A stretch of 64,000 bases of DNA, taken from assembly GCA_963971405.1 (NCBI GenBank), contig OZ020487.1:37545039-37609038 (forward strand), read 5' to 3'. A program made the translations under genes and the position numbers. Under the pieces are notes generated by a model. It ran no database searches. It saw nothing but the letters and a program-made list of their open reading frames with translations, and had not been told where the DNA came from. This DNA is from Psococerastis gibbosa (taxonomy: Eukaryota; Arthropoda; Insecta; Psocodea; Psocidae). This document shows positions 22,171 through 32,343 of this stretch, piece after piece (positions within the stretch are counted from its first letter, which is position 1; each line of letters begins with the position of its first letter).

Positions 22171-24138
22171 ATGACGCTATGTCATGGATGTAGCTTAATG
22201 ATTCTTCTTTGTTATTGCCAGTATATAGCTGCAATAAATGAACCATTTAATATGATGCAAATATTTGGGTGCATTAGAAATATTCTAGCTGCGGCCCCAA
22301 ATACACAGTATCTTATTCCGGTAGCTGTCTTTCACCTTTCTCCACCGCAAGTAGAGATGCATCGCAAATTGCAGATGGCAGAGAAAGACGATTTTTTTAA
22401 TGTCTTTCTGAAGCTTACAATGATGAGAATAAATTGCACATATCAAACATACAGTAACAGAGTGAAGAAAAGAACGGCGCGTGAACAAGTGAAAAATCCA
22501 GACAGCAACTTAGTAATTGCTTGGATTGCCAATTTTAGTAAGATTTTTATTAAAGATTTTCTGGAGGCAATCAAGACACATCGCATTTTTGGTTCCACTA
22601 CCAAGGTGCTTGTAGTTTTTGAAACAGAGTCTGTAGTGGATGATAGAAATATTCTCACAATTTTGCAGTTGTTCTGGAAGAAACTACGTGTTATTAATGT
22701 CACGATAATGAAAACTACTATAAACGCATCAGTGGAGTTTAATACATTTTTTCCATACTTCGACGAGAAACTATTAAGTCACATTAATTCATCCCAGTCA
22801 ATTTGGAAATGCAACAATATCTTCCCTCCAAAACTACCTTCATCCTTTGCAGGATTGAAATATAAATTGTTAGTGGGGTACACAGAGATACCACCTTATA
22901 CAGTGCCTACCCTCGGATCCATTAAGGGATCAGATGTAATGCTAATTGAAGCAATCTGTCACAAACTAAAATTGAAACTTATATATAAGAGAATTTTGCC
23001 TCCTGATCTTATACCAATCCATAATGGTACCTATATAGGAGTCATTGGTAGCCTGCATAACCAAAACCTGGATTTAATTCTGGGAGGATTCCTGGGAGTC
23101 GGCCAAAGACTACATAGTACCATCTTTCTACCATCAACTGCATTCGAATACATTTCTTTCTGCATGCCGTCACCCGTATTAAAAGAACTAAATTGGAGAA
23201 TTCTTTATGGTGCATTTTCTCCAGAAATATGGATCTCATATATTTCAATAAAAATTCTGATATCAGTATTACTGTATATTTCAGTAGCTACTAAAAAGTA
23301 TGGGGAACCGCCTTACCAATACAGTGAAGCTCTTCTGAATGTTGCTTCGGTTTTTGCAGATGGTGGATTTCATGGAAAAGAGATTTTTTATGTGTCGCGA
23401 TTTACATTAAGTGTCATACTTTTATATTCAATCATTGTATCTTCTTGCTACAAATCGGGACTTTCTATGCTACTGGCTGCCCCCACATTGTCAAAACCCA
23501 TAGCGTCTGTTCACGAAGCTTACGACATGGGTCTCGACTTTATTCTTCCCCCCTCATCTCGCACTTTCTGGAAAAACGACAATAGCGATGTATCCGCGCT
23601 GATATTCCAACCGAATCGGTTTGTTTTCGAGTCAGACTACATAGTCAGTACGCATAAAGTCGCAGTAGATCGCTCGCATGTGTTTGTATTTTACAAGAAT
23701 ACAGTCATCAGTTACCTGGCAACATACTTTAAATCCCTCGGAGGTAAAAATTTGGTAACGTTCCTCGAGCCTCCATACATTACTTTCACAGTACATTTGA
23801 TGATGTCACCTGCAAATCCTTTGGCCCCAATAATTGGAGAATATATTCAGCATCTTAAAGAAATGGGACTCACAAATCATTGGCATAATGAAGTAACATT
23901 TATAAATGATCACATAGCTGACACAGTACGTGAACCTAACTCATTTTCGGTACTTGAGATTTTTCCTATTTTCTTCGTCATTTTGACGCTATACATGCTT
24001 AGCACGGCAATTTTCATTTTTGAAATATTAATATTTACGTTTAAGATGAAGTTTGCTTTCCGCAATATCGAGAGAAATAGGCGGTATCCGCGAAAAGATA
24101 AGTTGTTGGCGAAGTTGAAGCTTCAATCACTGCCATAA
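22171..24138 (+). CDS. Divergent ionotropic receptor (IR1 of cluster), intronless
   Basis: This 655-residue protein looks like a variant ionotropic glutamate receptor (IR), a subunit of ligand-gated cation channels in arthropod sensory neurons. The ATG at 22171 is followed by a hydrophobic signal peptide (about 1-21). A variable N-terminal part holds KNPDSNLVIAW (108-118) and LQLFWKKLRVINVT (165-178), both shared with the two neighbours. Ligand-binding half S1 spans about 230-340 with the motif EIPPY (239-243). M1 is about 353-373, the pore segment about 388-404, M2 about 410-435, S2 about 445-585 and M3 about 593-622; a basic tail follows. Where iGluRs have the carboxylate-binding arginine (VREK), this protein has VGQR, so the position is Gly311. 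The IR2 and IR3 frames are similar, so this is a tandem paralogue. Length and uninterrupted frame suggest a functional gene. The exact subfamily cannot be assigned from the sequence alone. Confidence 0.9.
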   Translation: MTLCHGCSLMILLCYCQYIAAINEPFNMMQIFGCIRNILAAAPNTQYLIPVAVFHLSPPQVEMHRKLQMAEKDDFFNVFLKLTMMRINCTYQTYSNRVKKRTAREQVKNPDSNLVIAWIANFSKIFIKDFLEAIKTHRIFGSTTKVLVVFETESVVDDRNILTILQLFWKKLRVINVTIMKTTINASVEFNTFFPYFDEKLLSHINSSQSIWKCNNIFPPKLPSSFAGLKYKLLVGYTEIPPYTVPTLGSIKGSDVMLIEAICHKLKLKLIYKRILPPDLIPIHNGTYIGVIGSLHNQNLDLILGGFLGVGQRLHSTIFLPSTAFEYISFCMPSPVLKELNWRILYGAFSPEIWISYISIKILISVLLYISVATKKYGEPPYQYSEALLNVASVFADGGFHGKEIFYVSRFTLSVILLYSIIVSSCYKSGLSMLLAAPTLSKPIASVHEAYDMGLDFILPPSSRTFWKNDNSDVSALIFQPNRFVFESDYIVSTHKVAVDRSHVFVFYKNTVISYLATYFKSLGGKNLVTFLEPPYITFTVHLMMSPANPLAPIIGEYIQHLKEMGLTNHWHNEVTFINDHIADTVREPNSFSVLEIFPIFFVILTLYMLSTAIFIFEILIFTFKMKFAFRNIERNRRYPRKDKLLAKLKLQSLP

Positions 24139-24417
24139 TCGTAGAAATATTTGCTGCACCTATAGAAGATAGAATTATTAAAATTATATGAATTGTGGGA
24201 AAAAAGAAATTATATTGTAGTACATATTGTATGTAAGAATTCACAAAACATTGTACGGTTCTAACGGTAGCTGTTCCATAACAAACAAAAAACAATGAGT
24301 TAGGTCCAGTATGAAGATTGAAATTAGTTGATAATGTTCGGCTATTGTCAAATTGACTTGGGTCAACTGTACCGTAGACTATAGGCACAGAGATTGTATT
24401 GTAGATAGGTACATTTC

Positions 24418-24423
24418 AATAAA
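24418..24423 (+). promoter_or_regulatory. Candidate polyadenylation signal of IR1
   Basis: AATAAA lies about 280 bases after the IR1 stop codon and is the first canonical signal in the 3' flank. Its use is inferred from position only. Confidence 0.45.
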
Positions 24424-24917
24424 CTCCCTGTACTTGATGAGAAGGTCTATAACCAGTAATTTATACTGTCTAGATTCTAAAGAATAGCAAAACCACGCAT
24501 AGCTAGGTGATTGCTGATACATAATGGTAATGAGGATATTTATTTGGAAAGAAGCATTGGAGGAAATAGGTACGTAGTTTTAGTGTACAGTAGTGTACAT
24601 TCCTGTCCTACTTCGAATATCCGCCAGTTTTGTAGCTTTTATTTTGTAAATACGATATACAATATATATATATTTACATATAAATATGTAGCTGGAAATG
24701 TAACTTAGCCCTTAAACCAGGGGCTACATGTTTAAATATTTGTAAATAGTATTGTATTCTGTATGAAATGAATATTGTATTTTGGGAATGACAGTGAATT
24801 TCAACAGCTCGGCTCTACTCAGTTGCCTACTACTGTATATTACGGTACGCAGTTGTTAGGCCTACTACATACTGCATATCCAGCATGCTACAACCAAACG
24901 ACTCTTCATATAATATT

Positions 24918-24980
24918 GTTTGAAACAACATAACGGTTTGAAACAACATAATGGTTTGAAACAACATAATGGTTTGAAAC
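24918..24980 (+). repeat. Tandem repeat, 18-bp unit, about 3.5 copies
   Basis: The unit GTTTGAAACAACATAATG repeats at 24918, 24936, 24954 and, partially, 24972, with a single C/T difference in the first unit. It sits about 250 bases upstream of the IR2 start codon. Confidence 0.9.
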
Positions 24981-25231
24981 TCGACACCCAACCCCATGAT
25001 GGGTGCGTACTTCACTGACATTGGATGGTAATTGGTATAATAGACAAAACGCGGCTGCCGGACATATTGCTAACCACAACACCCCCTATAGGATCCTCTA
25101 GGGTTGTCGTGCCACGGCCTTTTTCAACAGTGGATCATTATCTGCTCCAAAAATGTCTACCAACCATACTGTATTTTATTTTCAGGTATAGTAATAATAT
25201 TTAAAACACTGAATATTTTACATCAGCAGTC

Positions 25232-27121
25232 ATGAATTTAATAGCTCATTCACTCCTGGTCATTTCCTGGAGTTATTACATAAGAAATATTACTGCAATT
25301 ATTGCTACTTCGCAAGGTCTACTGAATTTGTTCGACACCTGCTTTGAAACACTCGCAAACAAATGGATCCATAATTTGGCAGTACCAGTGATAGTCTTCC
25401 ATATTTCAAACGATGGAGAATTTAAGCAAACTAGTTATAATTTTGCAGTTCCATGTCATAGCCACTTTAGCACAGTTTTAAAAACGATTATGAAAAATGA
25501 AAAAAATATGTTTTCAGTGCAATTATATGACAAGAAGGTAAAGAGACTGTCACCCTATAAACAAATTAAAAATCCTGACAGTGAATTAGTAATAACATGG
25601 TTAACGAATTGTAATCAAACATCAGTTCTGGATACGTTTTTTGAAGCAATTAAGACTTATCGACTCTTTGGCTCATTAACAAAGACACTTGTAATAATGG
25701 AAAATGAGGTTGAATATAGTGAAGGCATAATTACAATTTTGCAGCTATTCTGGAAGAAATTGCGAGTCATAAATGTCACAATTATATCATTGACTCCCAC
25801 ATCAATGGATTTCTACACTTTTTTTCCATACTTGGACGAAAATGAATTAATTCACTTAACTCCTGAAAGTTCTTCATTCCTGGATTGTAGTAATATATTT
25901 CCAAATAAAATTCCTTCTTCCTTTGAGAGAATGAAATATAAGTTAGTGGTTGCTTACAATGATATACCACCTTATGTAGTTGCAACTAAAAACCTCATTC
26001 CCACAGAGGGTTCTGAAGTGATGTTGATACAAACAATTTGCAAAAAATTGAAAATACCTCTATCATTCAGGCATATCAAATTCAATAAGCAGTTACTTAT
26101 AACCAATGATAGCTTTACCGGCCTTGTTGAGCTTCTCCAGAACCAAAAAGCTGATTTGGCAGCTGGTGGGCTCATCGCATTCAGAGAGAGGTTGCATACG
26201 ACCATTTTTCTACCTACGATTTCTTTGGACTATTTGTCGTTTTGTACTCCTGCTCCTGGAATAAAAGCCATAAATTGGAACATTCTCTATGGAGCATTTT
26301 CATCAAAAGTATGGATAGCGTATATATCAACACGTCTTACAATATCAATAGTATTATGCTGTATGATAGCTTTAAAAAAGAATGGAAGTTCCCGATTATC
26401 TGATGCTATTTTGAATGACATTATGCTTTTTGCAGATTCCGGTTTTTACGGAAAGGACATTTTCAGGGTGTCACGAATACTGCTAATTGCAGTACTCTTA
26501 TATTCAATGATTGTTACTTGTTGCTGGAAGGCTGGGTTGTCAATGTTGCTTGCAGCCTCAACTCCTCGTATACCTATAGAATCAGTCAGGGAAGCGTTTG
26601 ACGCCGGTTTAAACTTCGTTTTGCCAACACCATCACGATTTTTCTGGGGCAATGAGAATAGCGAAGTGCGCTCTTTAACACTTACACCAATGAGATTTCT
26701 CTTTGAGTCTAATATTACTCTTAGCATGCAAAGAACTGCTATTGATCGTACCTATGTCTTTGTATTTTCTAAGAGCGCAATAATTTACGTCTTGTCGAAG
26801 CATTTCAAGCAGCAAGGAGGACAGGGGCTGGTTACATTTATAGAGCCGCCTTATGTGACATATTCAGTGCATTTGATGATGTCACCAGCCAACCCTATGG
26901 CTCCTATTCTAGCAAAAAACGTTCAGTATTTAATTGAAGCTGGACTGACCGATTATTGGCGTCGTATATATTCATTTGGTAACGAAATGAATGAACTACT
27001 GTCTGACTCAAGGCCGTTTTCTATTTATCAAACGTTTCCTATTTTTGTAATGTTATCAATCCTGTATTTTATGAGTTGCATACTTCTTCTCATGGAAATT
27101 ATCAACTTCAAATTTTGTTGA
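25232..27121 (+). CDS. Divergent ionotropic receptor (IR2 of cluster), intronless
   Basis: This 629-residue IR is closely related to IR1 and is encoded in one uninterrupted frame. The N-terminus (about 1-25) is hydrophobic and looks like a signal peptide. The N-terminal region carries KNPDSELVITW (113-123) and LQLFWKKLRVINVT (170-183). S1 covers about 235-347 with DIPPY (244-248) and FRERLHTTIFLP (317-328). Arg318 aligns with the iGluR arginine that binds the ligand carboxylate, which is lost in IR1. M1 is about 358-381, pore about 395-410, M2 about 415-441, S2 about 445-592 and M3 about 598-624, followed by a very short cytoplasmic end. It lies 1.09 kb downstream of IR1 on the same strand. 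The family call is strong; the ligand and partner subunits are unknown. Confidence 0.9.
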   Translation: MNLIAHSLLVISWSYYIRNITAIIATSQGLLNLFDTCFETLANKWIHNLAVPVIVFHISNDGEFKQTSYNFAVPCHSHFSTVLKTIMKNEKNMFSVQLYDKKVKRLSPYKQIKNPDSELVITWLTNCNQTSVLDTFFEAIKTYRLFGSLTKTLVIMENEVEYSEGIITILQLFWKKLRVINVTIISLTPTSMDFYTFFPYLDENELIHLTPESSSFLDCSNIFPNKIPSSFERMKYKLVVAYNDIPPYVVATKNLIPTEGSEVMLIQTICKKLKIPLSFRHIKFNKQLLITNDSFTGLVELLQNQKADLAAGGLIAFRERLHTTIFLPTISLDYLSFCTPAPGIKAINWNILYGAFSSKVWIAYISTRLTISIVLCCMIALKKNGSSRLSDAILNDIMLFADSGFYGKDIFRVSRILLIAVLLYSMIVTCCWKAGLSMLLAASTPRIPIESVREAFDAGLNFVLPTPSRFFWGNENSEVRSLTLTPMRFLFESNITLSMQRTAIDRTYVFVFSKSAIIYVLSKHFKQQGGQGLVTFIEPPYVTYSVHLMMSPANPMAPILAKNVQYLIEAGLTDYWRRIYSFGNEMNELLSDSRPFSIYQTFPIFVMLSILYFMSCILLLMEIINFKFC

Positions 27122-27228
27122 AAGTGTCATTTAAAATTAATACAACTGTAGGCTAGTTTGTGAAGTCACCTTGACCTATACAGTCATGTATAATGTATTC
27201 ACTTACATAAGCATATTGTATATCGATA

Positions 27229-27234
27229 AATAAA
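27229..27234 (+). promoter_or_regulatory. Candidate polyadenylation signal of IR2
   Basis: AATAAA lies about 108 bases beyond the IR2 stop codon, a usual distance for a short 3' UTR. Its use is inferred. Confidence 0.5.
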
Positions 27235-27689
27235 TGCATACCTAATTTGTTTTTATTCACTTGCGCTTTATTGCCTATTGTATTAGCCTTTCTTCGTATT
27301 GTACTTTGTAAAACCGTAAGAAAAGTAAAATATAATCAGCGTGCATTACATATTTAGCCTACCATTTACACCTAATGGACCCAATAGCAGTTTGCCTTAC
27401 CAAGTTGTATTAAACAGGTAAAAAAATGGAGATAGCTGTACATCCCCTAAACCAGAAAAACAGCCTTGAATAACATCAATGTCCTATCATTAATAGAAGT
27501 AGAAACAGGCTATTGATTGTACGTTATATACCCGTATACGGTGCACTTAAACACGTTATAATTAATTATGTGGTCAAGAAAACGATTGTCCGATCGAACA
27601 GCTTTTCAAGTCCTCCAAAGGTCAGAAATTTTAGGAATAATGGACTAATTAATTACTGAAGCAGTGATACAGAAATTTAGCACAAATAA

Positions 27690-28245
27690 AATAAAATAAT
27701 AATAACCGTGTATTTTTCCTAAAACAATTTTAAACCAAATACAAAATACAGTTGAAGTGCCCCCTCATGCCAGCGGCGTGCGAGGGTAGCACTCACTACC
27801 TAACTATAGCCTACCTAATTCATTACTGTAATTTGTTGAGTTCGTCCCTGGTCCATAGTCTCATAATTGTCCTGTATGTTGCTGTTCTTGTGTTACTGTT
27901 AGTGTTGTCTATAGGCGGGTACTTGTATTTGTTCACGTGTATGTCCTTGGTGAGTGCGTTGTGAAGAGTCGTTGCCTTGTATCGTAGGGATCGTCTTGAG
28001 TTGGTCAAGTTCCAGTGGGGAAGCGGTATTGTATGATAGGCTGCTGATCGTGTTACGGCTCTTGATCTAGGGATGTTGGGCACGTGGTTGTGCCTGCAAA
28101 ATTTTTTGTGATAAACTTTAACAAGTAACAGTAAAGAAGATGTATGGGCAGCAGTTCGTGTGTTTTATATACAGAGTTTGAGTGCGCCAACCTCTGGTTT
28201 CTTGTAACGGTTTTCACTGTGTAATTCTGAGCAGTACGTAAATGT
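27690..28245 (-). mobile_element. LINE ORF2 C-terminus and 3' UTR, CR1/Jockey-like
   Basis: Read on the minus strand, about 28200-27825 encodes the end of a non-LTR reverse transcriptase protein: a stretch like SVYKTHELLPIHLLYCYLLK, then, after a frameshift near 28085, VPNIPRSRAVTRSAAY and NSRRSLRYKATTLHNAL. This PRSR...RRSLRYKA pattern is typical of CR1/Jockey-group tails. It is followed by a 3' UTR whose end (27690-27815) recurs at 4631-4770 and 59262-59388 and finishes in an ATT-rich tail. The strand matches the RT block at 29690-30872, so both are probably one LINE split by the element at 28257-29690. It is broken and inactive. Confidence 0.75.
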
Positions 28246-28256
28246 TTAGCCTGCCA

Positions 28257-29690
28257 TACCTCCCGGTTTACCCGGGAGGCTCCTGGTTTTCAGCACAATC
28301 TCCCGGCTCCCGGGTGAATGTTGTCGGGAGGCCGTAATCTCCCGGTTTTGGAAAATGTCCCGGAAAATCTCCCTGTTTTTCTAAGGCATAAAATTGAGTG
28401 ATGTAATTTTACAATTAAGTATAAATTTTAATCAAATTGTGTGCAATTGTATTAATCGCCAGTAAATTCTAATTAATGTTACTGCTATCAATCTGCGTAA
28501 AACCCCACTATTTGAGGCCTGTTTTTCAAAACCTTTCAACGGGGGAGACCCCCGCCCCCCCCCCCCCCTTGTTTCCAACTACCTACTTAATTCATCTCAT
28601 GAAAAATCGGAACGTTACTGCTATCAAAATGCGTAAAACCACATTAATTTAAGCCAACTTTTCAACAAAATTCTACGGGGGGAGACCCCCGGGCCCCCCT
28701 AGTGAGCAGTTGTATTTTTCGCCTGTCAGGCCCCACTATTAAAATCTGAACGTTACTGCTATCGAAGTGCCTAAAACCTCTTTAATTTAAACCAATTTTT
28801 TCAAAAAATCTACCGGGCCTCCGTTATGAACAATAGTATTTTTCGCCTAGCTGTCAAACCGCACTATTAAAAACTAAACGTTACTGCTATCGCAGCGCCT
28901 AAAACCTCTTTAATTTAAGCCAATTTTTCAAAATATTCTACCGGGGGAGACCCCGGGGCCCCCTTGTGAAACATATGGTATTTTTTGCCTGTCAAACCCC
29001 ACTATTACAAACTAAACGTTACTGCTATCGTAGTGCCTATAAAACCTCTTTAATTTAAGCCAATTTTTCAAGAATTTCTACCGGGGGAGACCCCCGGGCT
29101 CCCCTTGTGAACAATAGTATTTTTCGCCTGTCACACCCCACTATTAAAAACTAAAGATTACTGCTATCGAAGTGCCTAAAACCTCTTTAATTTAAGCCAA
29201 TTTTTCAAAAATTTCTACCGGGGGAGACCCCCGGGCTCCCCTTGTGAACAATAGTATTTTTCGCCTGTCACACCCCACTATTAAAAACTAAAGATTACTG
29301 CTATCGAAGTGCCTAAAACCTCTTTAATTTAAGCCAATTTTTCAAAAATTTCTACCGGGGGAGACCCCCGGGCTCCCCTTGTGAACAATAGTATTTTTCG
29401 CCTGTCACACCCCACTATTAAAAACTAAAGATTACTGCTATCGAAGTGCCTAAAACCTCTTTAATTTAAGCCAATTTTTCAAAAATTTCTACCGGGGGAG
29501 ACCCCCCGGCCCCCCTTGTATGCAGTTCCATTCTTCGCCTGTCAATTCTAAATGTCTAAAAGCTGCGTACGTCCTTGAGAACGGGTTTCCCCGTGGAGGC
29601 CCTCTATATTTTTGATGCTAACTTATTGCACTTGGCCCTAGATGTCGAATAAAAAAAAAAAACTGAAACCTCCCGGTTTTTTGAAAATTA
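28257..29690. mobile_element. hAT-like non-autonomous element interrupting the LINE
   Basis: This block separates the RT part from the C-terminal part of a minus-strand LINE. It begins with CCCGG-rich sequence (28257-28380) and contains the motif set of the hAT-type MITEs in this window: 'gcgtaaaaccccac', 'gggggagacccccggg', and, near its end (29560-29600), an AAAGCTGCGTACGTCC segment also found at 20045 and 58760. That family shows 8-bp target duplications at 58514-58875. No clean TIR pair was found at these borders, so the limits are approximate and the block could be composite. Confidence 0.5.
28482..29571 (+). repeat. Tandem array, eight ~137-bp units
   Basis: Units start at 28482, 28618, 28756, 28884, 29022, 29161, 29298 and 29435, each opening CTGCTATC and carrying a CGGGGGAGACCCCCGGG-type core. 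Spacing is 128-139 bp. The units at 29161 and 29298 look identical by eye and the one at 29022 is nearly so, while the first two are diverged and more like single-copy hAT MITE interiors elsewhere. This gradient suggests stepwise expansion of an internal segment. Confidence 0.9.
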
Positions 29691-30872
29691 AATCTGGTTG
29701 TTTGACCGTTACATTGAAGAGTAACATTTACACTGTTGTTTTGCCTGTAACTGGGGTACATGACTTGGGTCTTTTTTAGATTAGGAATGAGTTTATGCTG
29801 TTTTATCCAGACTTTTTCTGTGTCATTTTCTATTTCTTTTTGCAGTGTTTCGCTGTCGGGGGCTTTGACTACAAAACCTATTTCATCTGCAAAAGTGACC
29901 ATTTCAGATTTTATGGGAATATTATTACATTTGTACAGATCAAAAAAATTAACGGGCCGAGGCCGCTCCCTTGGAATATTCCATGCTTAATGGGTAAGGG
30001 TGAACTATTAACAGTAGCTTTGGAGCTAGTTATTTGGACTAATTGGTTTCTATCCGAGAAATATGACTGAAACCACTTGAGAAGCGAGCCACAGATCCCC
30101 AAGCATTTTATTTTTTCCAATGCAAGGGAATGATCAATTATGTCAAAACACTTGGACAGGTCTATTTGTACCGTGGCCACCCTCTCACCCCTCTCCAACC
30201 CTTCAACCATTGCATCAGTTAGTACGAAGGTCGCGTTCTCTGTGCTTAACCCAGCTCGGAACCCGAATTGGTTAGGGGATAGGAAGTTGATAGAGTCTAA
30301 GTATTTCAATATACGCGTTTGTACGCAGGTTTCAAGTAATTTCCCTATCGCGGGTTGAACATGGACCGGCCTATATTGTGAGACTTGTGAAGAATCTTCA
30401 TCTTTGAATATTGGGACAATTTTGCTTAGTTTTAGGGGTGTAGGATACATGCCTTCACGCAGGGAGAGGTAAAAGAGGTGGTGGAGGGGGCGGAGCAATG
30501 GTTCCTGGCATTCTTTTAGCAGATCACAAGAAATCCCGTCGTAGCCGCAGGATTTTTTTCTTTTCAGTTTCTGAAATGCTTTATCGATTTCTTGTATGGA
30601 CAGGTGTGGTGAAAACATAGAGGATGGCTCATTTATAAAGATAGGGATAGGCTGATTCTCTGTAATTCCATTTCCTTTTAATAGATCTTCAGCGATATTA
30701 GCATAGTACGTATTAAAATAATCCGTGACCTGCTCTTCGTGTCCCTCCATGTCAATTTTTACGCCTTGTATATACACAGAGTTTATGTGACTTTTCTTTT
30801 CGGGTTTTACTACTGAGTTTGCTATATGCCAGAACTCCTTTGATGTTTTTATATAACCTACTTTATTTATTT
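29690..30872 (-). mobile_element. Non-LTR reverse transcriptase fragment, CR1/Jockey-like, degenerate
   Basis: The minus-strand frame from about 30872 reads through an RT domain: KIVPIFK, then QYRPV, NQFGFRAGLSTENA, motif A VQIDLSKCFDIIDH with its catalytic Asp, and motif B GIFQGSGLGPLIFLI. A frameshift near 29930 is needed to reach motif C, which reads TFADEIGF, so the usual FADD catalytic pair is FADE. The frame is closed by a stop upstream of 30872, so endonuclease and ORF1 are missing. No start codon is needed for the call. The fragment lies between IR2 and IR3 on the opposite strand and is presumed dead. Confidence 0.88.
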
Positions 30873-32343
30873 TTTATTATCCATTCAGGCTTGAGTGGTC
30901 ATTGAGAGATAATATGTCCGCAGACAAAACGCTGTTATTGTATTTTTTTAATAATTTCAATATTAATAGGATAGCTGAATATCTGACTGTATGTACCTAC
31001 TAAATTATTCAAACTAGTTTATGATGCGCCATTCCATTCCCAAATAGAAAGAGATCTAGCGACAATAGGCTTTGTTTGGACGGCAATTTACAATCATTAA
31101 GTCACCCATATTTTTTTATTGTGTGCTTTGTAAAGCGAATAGAAATTTCGAACCAGCCCATTGCAATATAGGCCGACTGTATATATTTATACAGTCATAC
31201 AGTCTCGCTATCATAGATTAGATATTTTCAAGGTAGGTAGATAAAATCGCTTTGTCAGTAACAAATTACATGAAATTACAATTGAATCCAACAATAGGCT
31301 ACAACATAAGATTTATATCAAATGCAACGTGCCTTACTGTACAATACATCTACAACAGCGCAAACTGATCCCTGTCGTATACGGTACCGCATGGTGGGCC
31401 CCGCGCATGTGAAATTTTCATCCAACAGAATATGATGTAAAATACACAATATATTCCTTAGTGTATACAGTATACCAACTCATTGGAAAATAATTTCTGG
31501 TCACCTATACCCATCCTTTTTGGGTTATTAATTCAAACATCGACGCGGCTGGAACAGACTGAAATTCAATAACGTAAGACAAAACTGTTAAAATGTTGGA
31601 CAGTTTAACTCCAATTATCCGAATCGATTGGGATCAAATATTCGCATAGTTTGGGTTTTCAAAACATACTATAGTTTTGAAGGAAACATAGACTGTTGTG
31701 AAATTGTTCAACCCAAAACACTATGTAAACCCGTATGTAAACAATGTGCAAACATATCCTCTGATGTTTTTACCACTGATAAATAGGTACGTTTAGAGTT
31801 CTCCCTTGTTCACCATATAGTAACATGCATTCTAATGAGTAATAGCCTATGAGAATTTCACAAAAGGGCTAAACCGACTGTAATTCTGGTATTATGGCTG
31901 TGCAGCATGTGAATTTGTCATTAGTTAAATAAGTAGGTAGTACACTTTTAACAGATTTAACAACCTAAAGCACTTAAATTCTGGACTGACTCGTCACTAG
32001 TATAAATTATTAGCATTGTGTAAAAGGGACATGCTAGCAGTATGCTTGTGGACTATAGTAATGTTTGACTTGACCGTTGATGGAGTGCAACAATTTAATC
32101 TGAAACCGTCATCACTCACGAATGATTAATTTCAAAATCTGTTTCATATTCATGCATGTAATTAATAGAAGTCAGTAAGCACGCAGTCGGGCAGGAAAGT
32201 TGTGTATTTGCGCGGATTAACTTAATAATAAAATGCTGATGTCATGGATAATAAGATTTTTTGATGTGATTTGGTTACTTGGATTATTAGACTCTCTTAC
32301 AGTAGGTGTTTTAAAATAGCCTTAAAAAGTTAACTTAGTCTAC
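30873..32343. other. Upstream region of IR3, no gene seen
   Basis: About 1.5 kb of AT-rich sequence without a convincing ORF or recognised repeat. The IR3 promoter should lie at its right end. No TATA box or initiator could be assigned with confidence. Confidence 0.4.

Larger units (their letters stand above)
24139..25231. other. IR1-IR2 intergenic region
   Basis: About 1.1 kb separates two same-strand receptor genes. It is AT-rich, with TA-rich stretches near 24660-24680 and a short 18-bp tandem repeat at 24918-24980. The segment 25050-25110 weakly resembles 16205-16310, so part is repeat-derived. No other gene is visible. The IR2 promoter should lie here but no clear TATA box or initiator could be assigned. 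Confidence 0.5.

Noticed and set aside
28482..29571. CRISPR-like array
   Set aside because: The whole ~137-bp unit is repeated, with no unique spacers, in clearly eukaryotic DNA next to LINE sequence.
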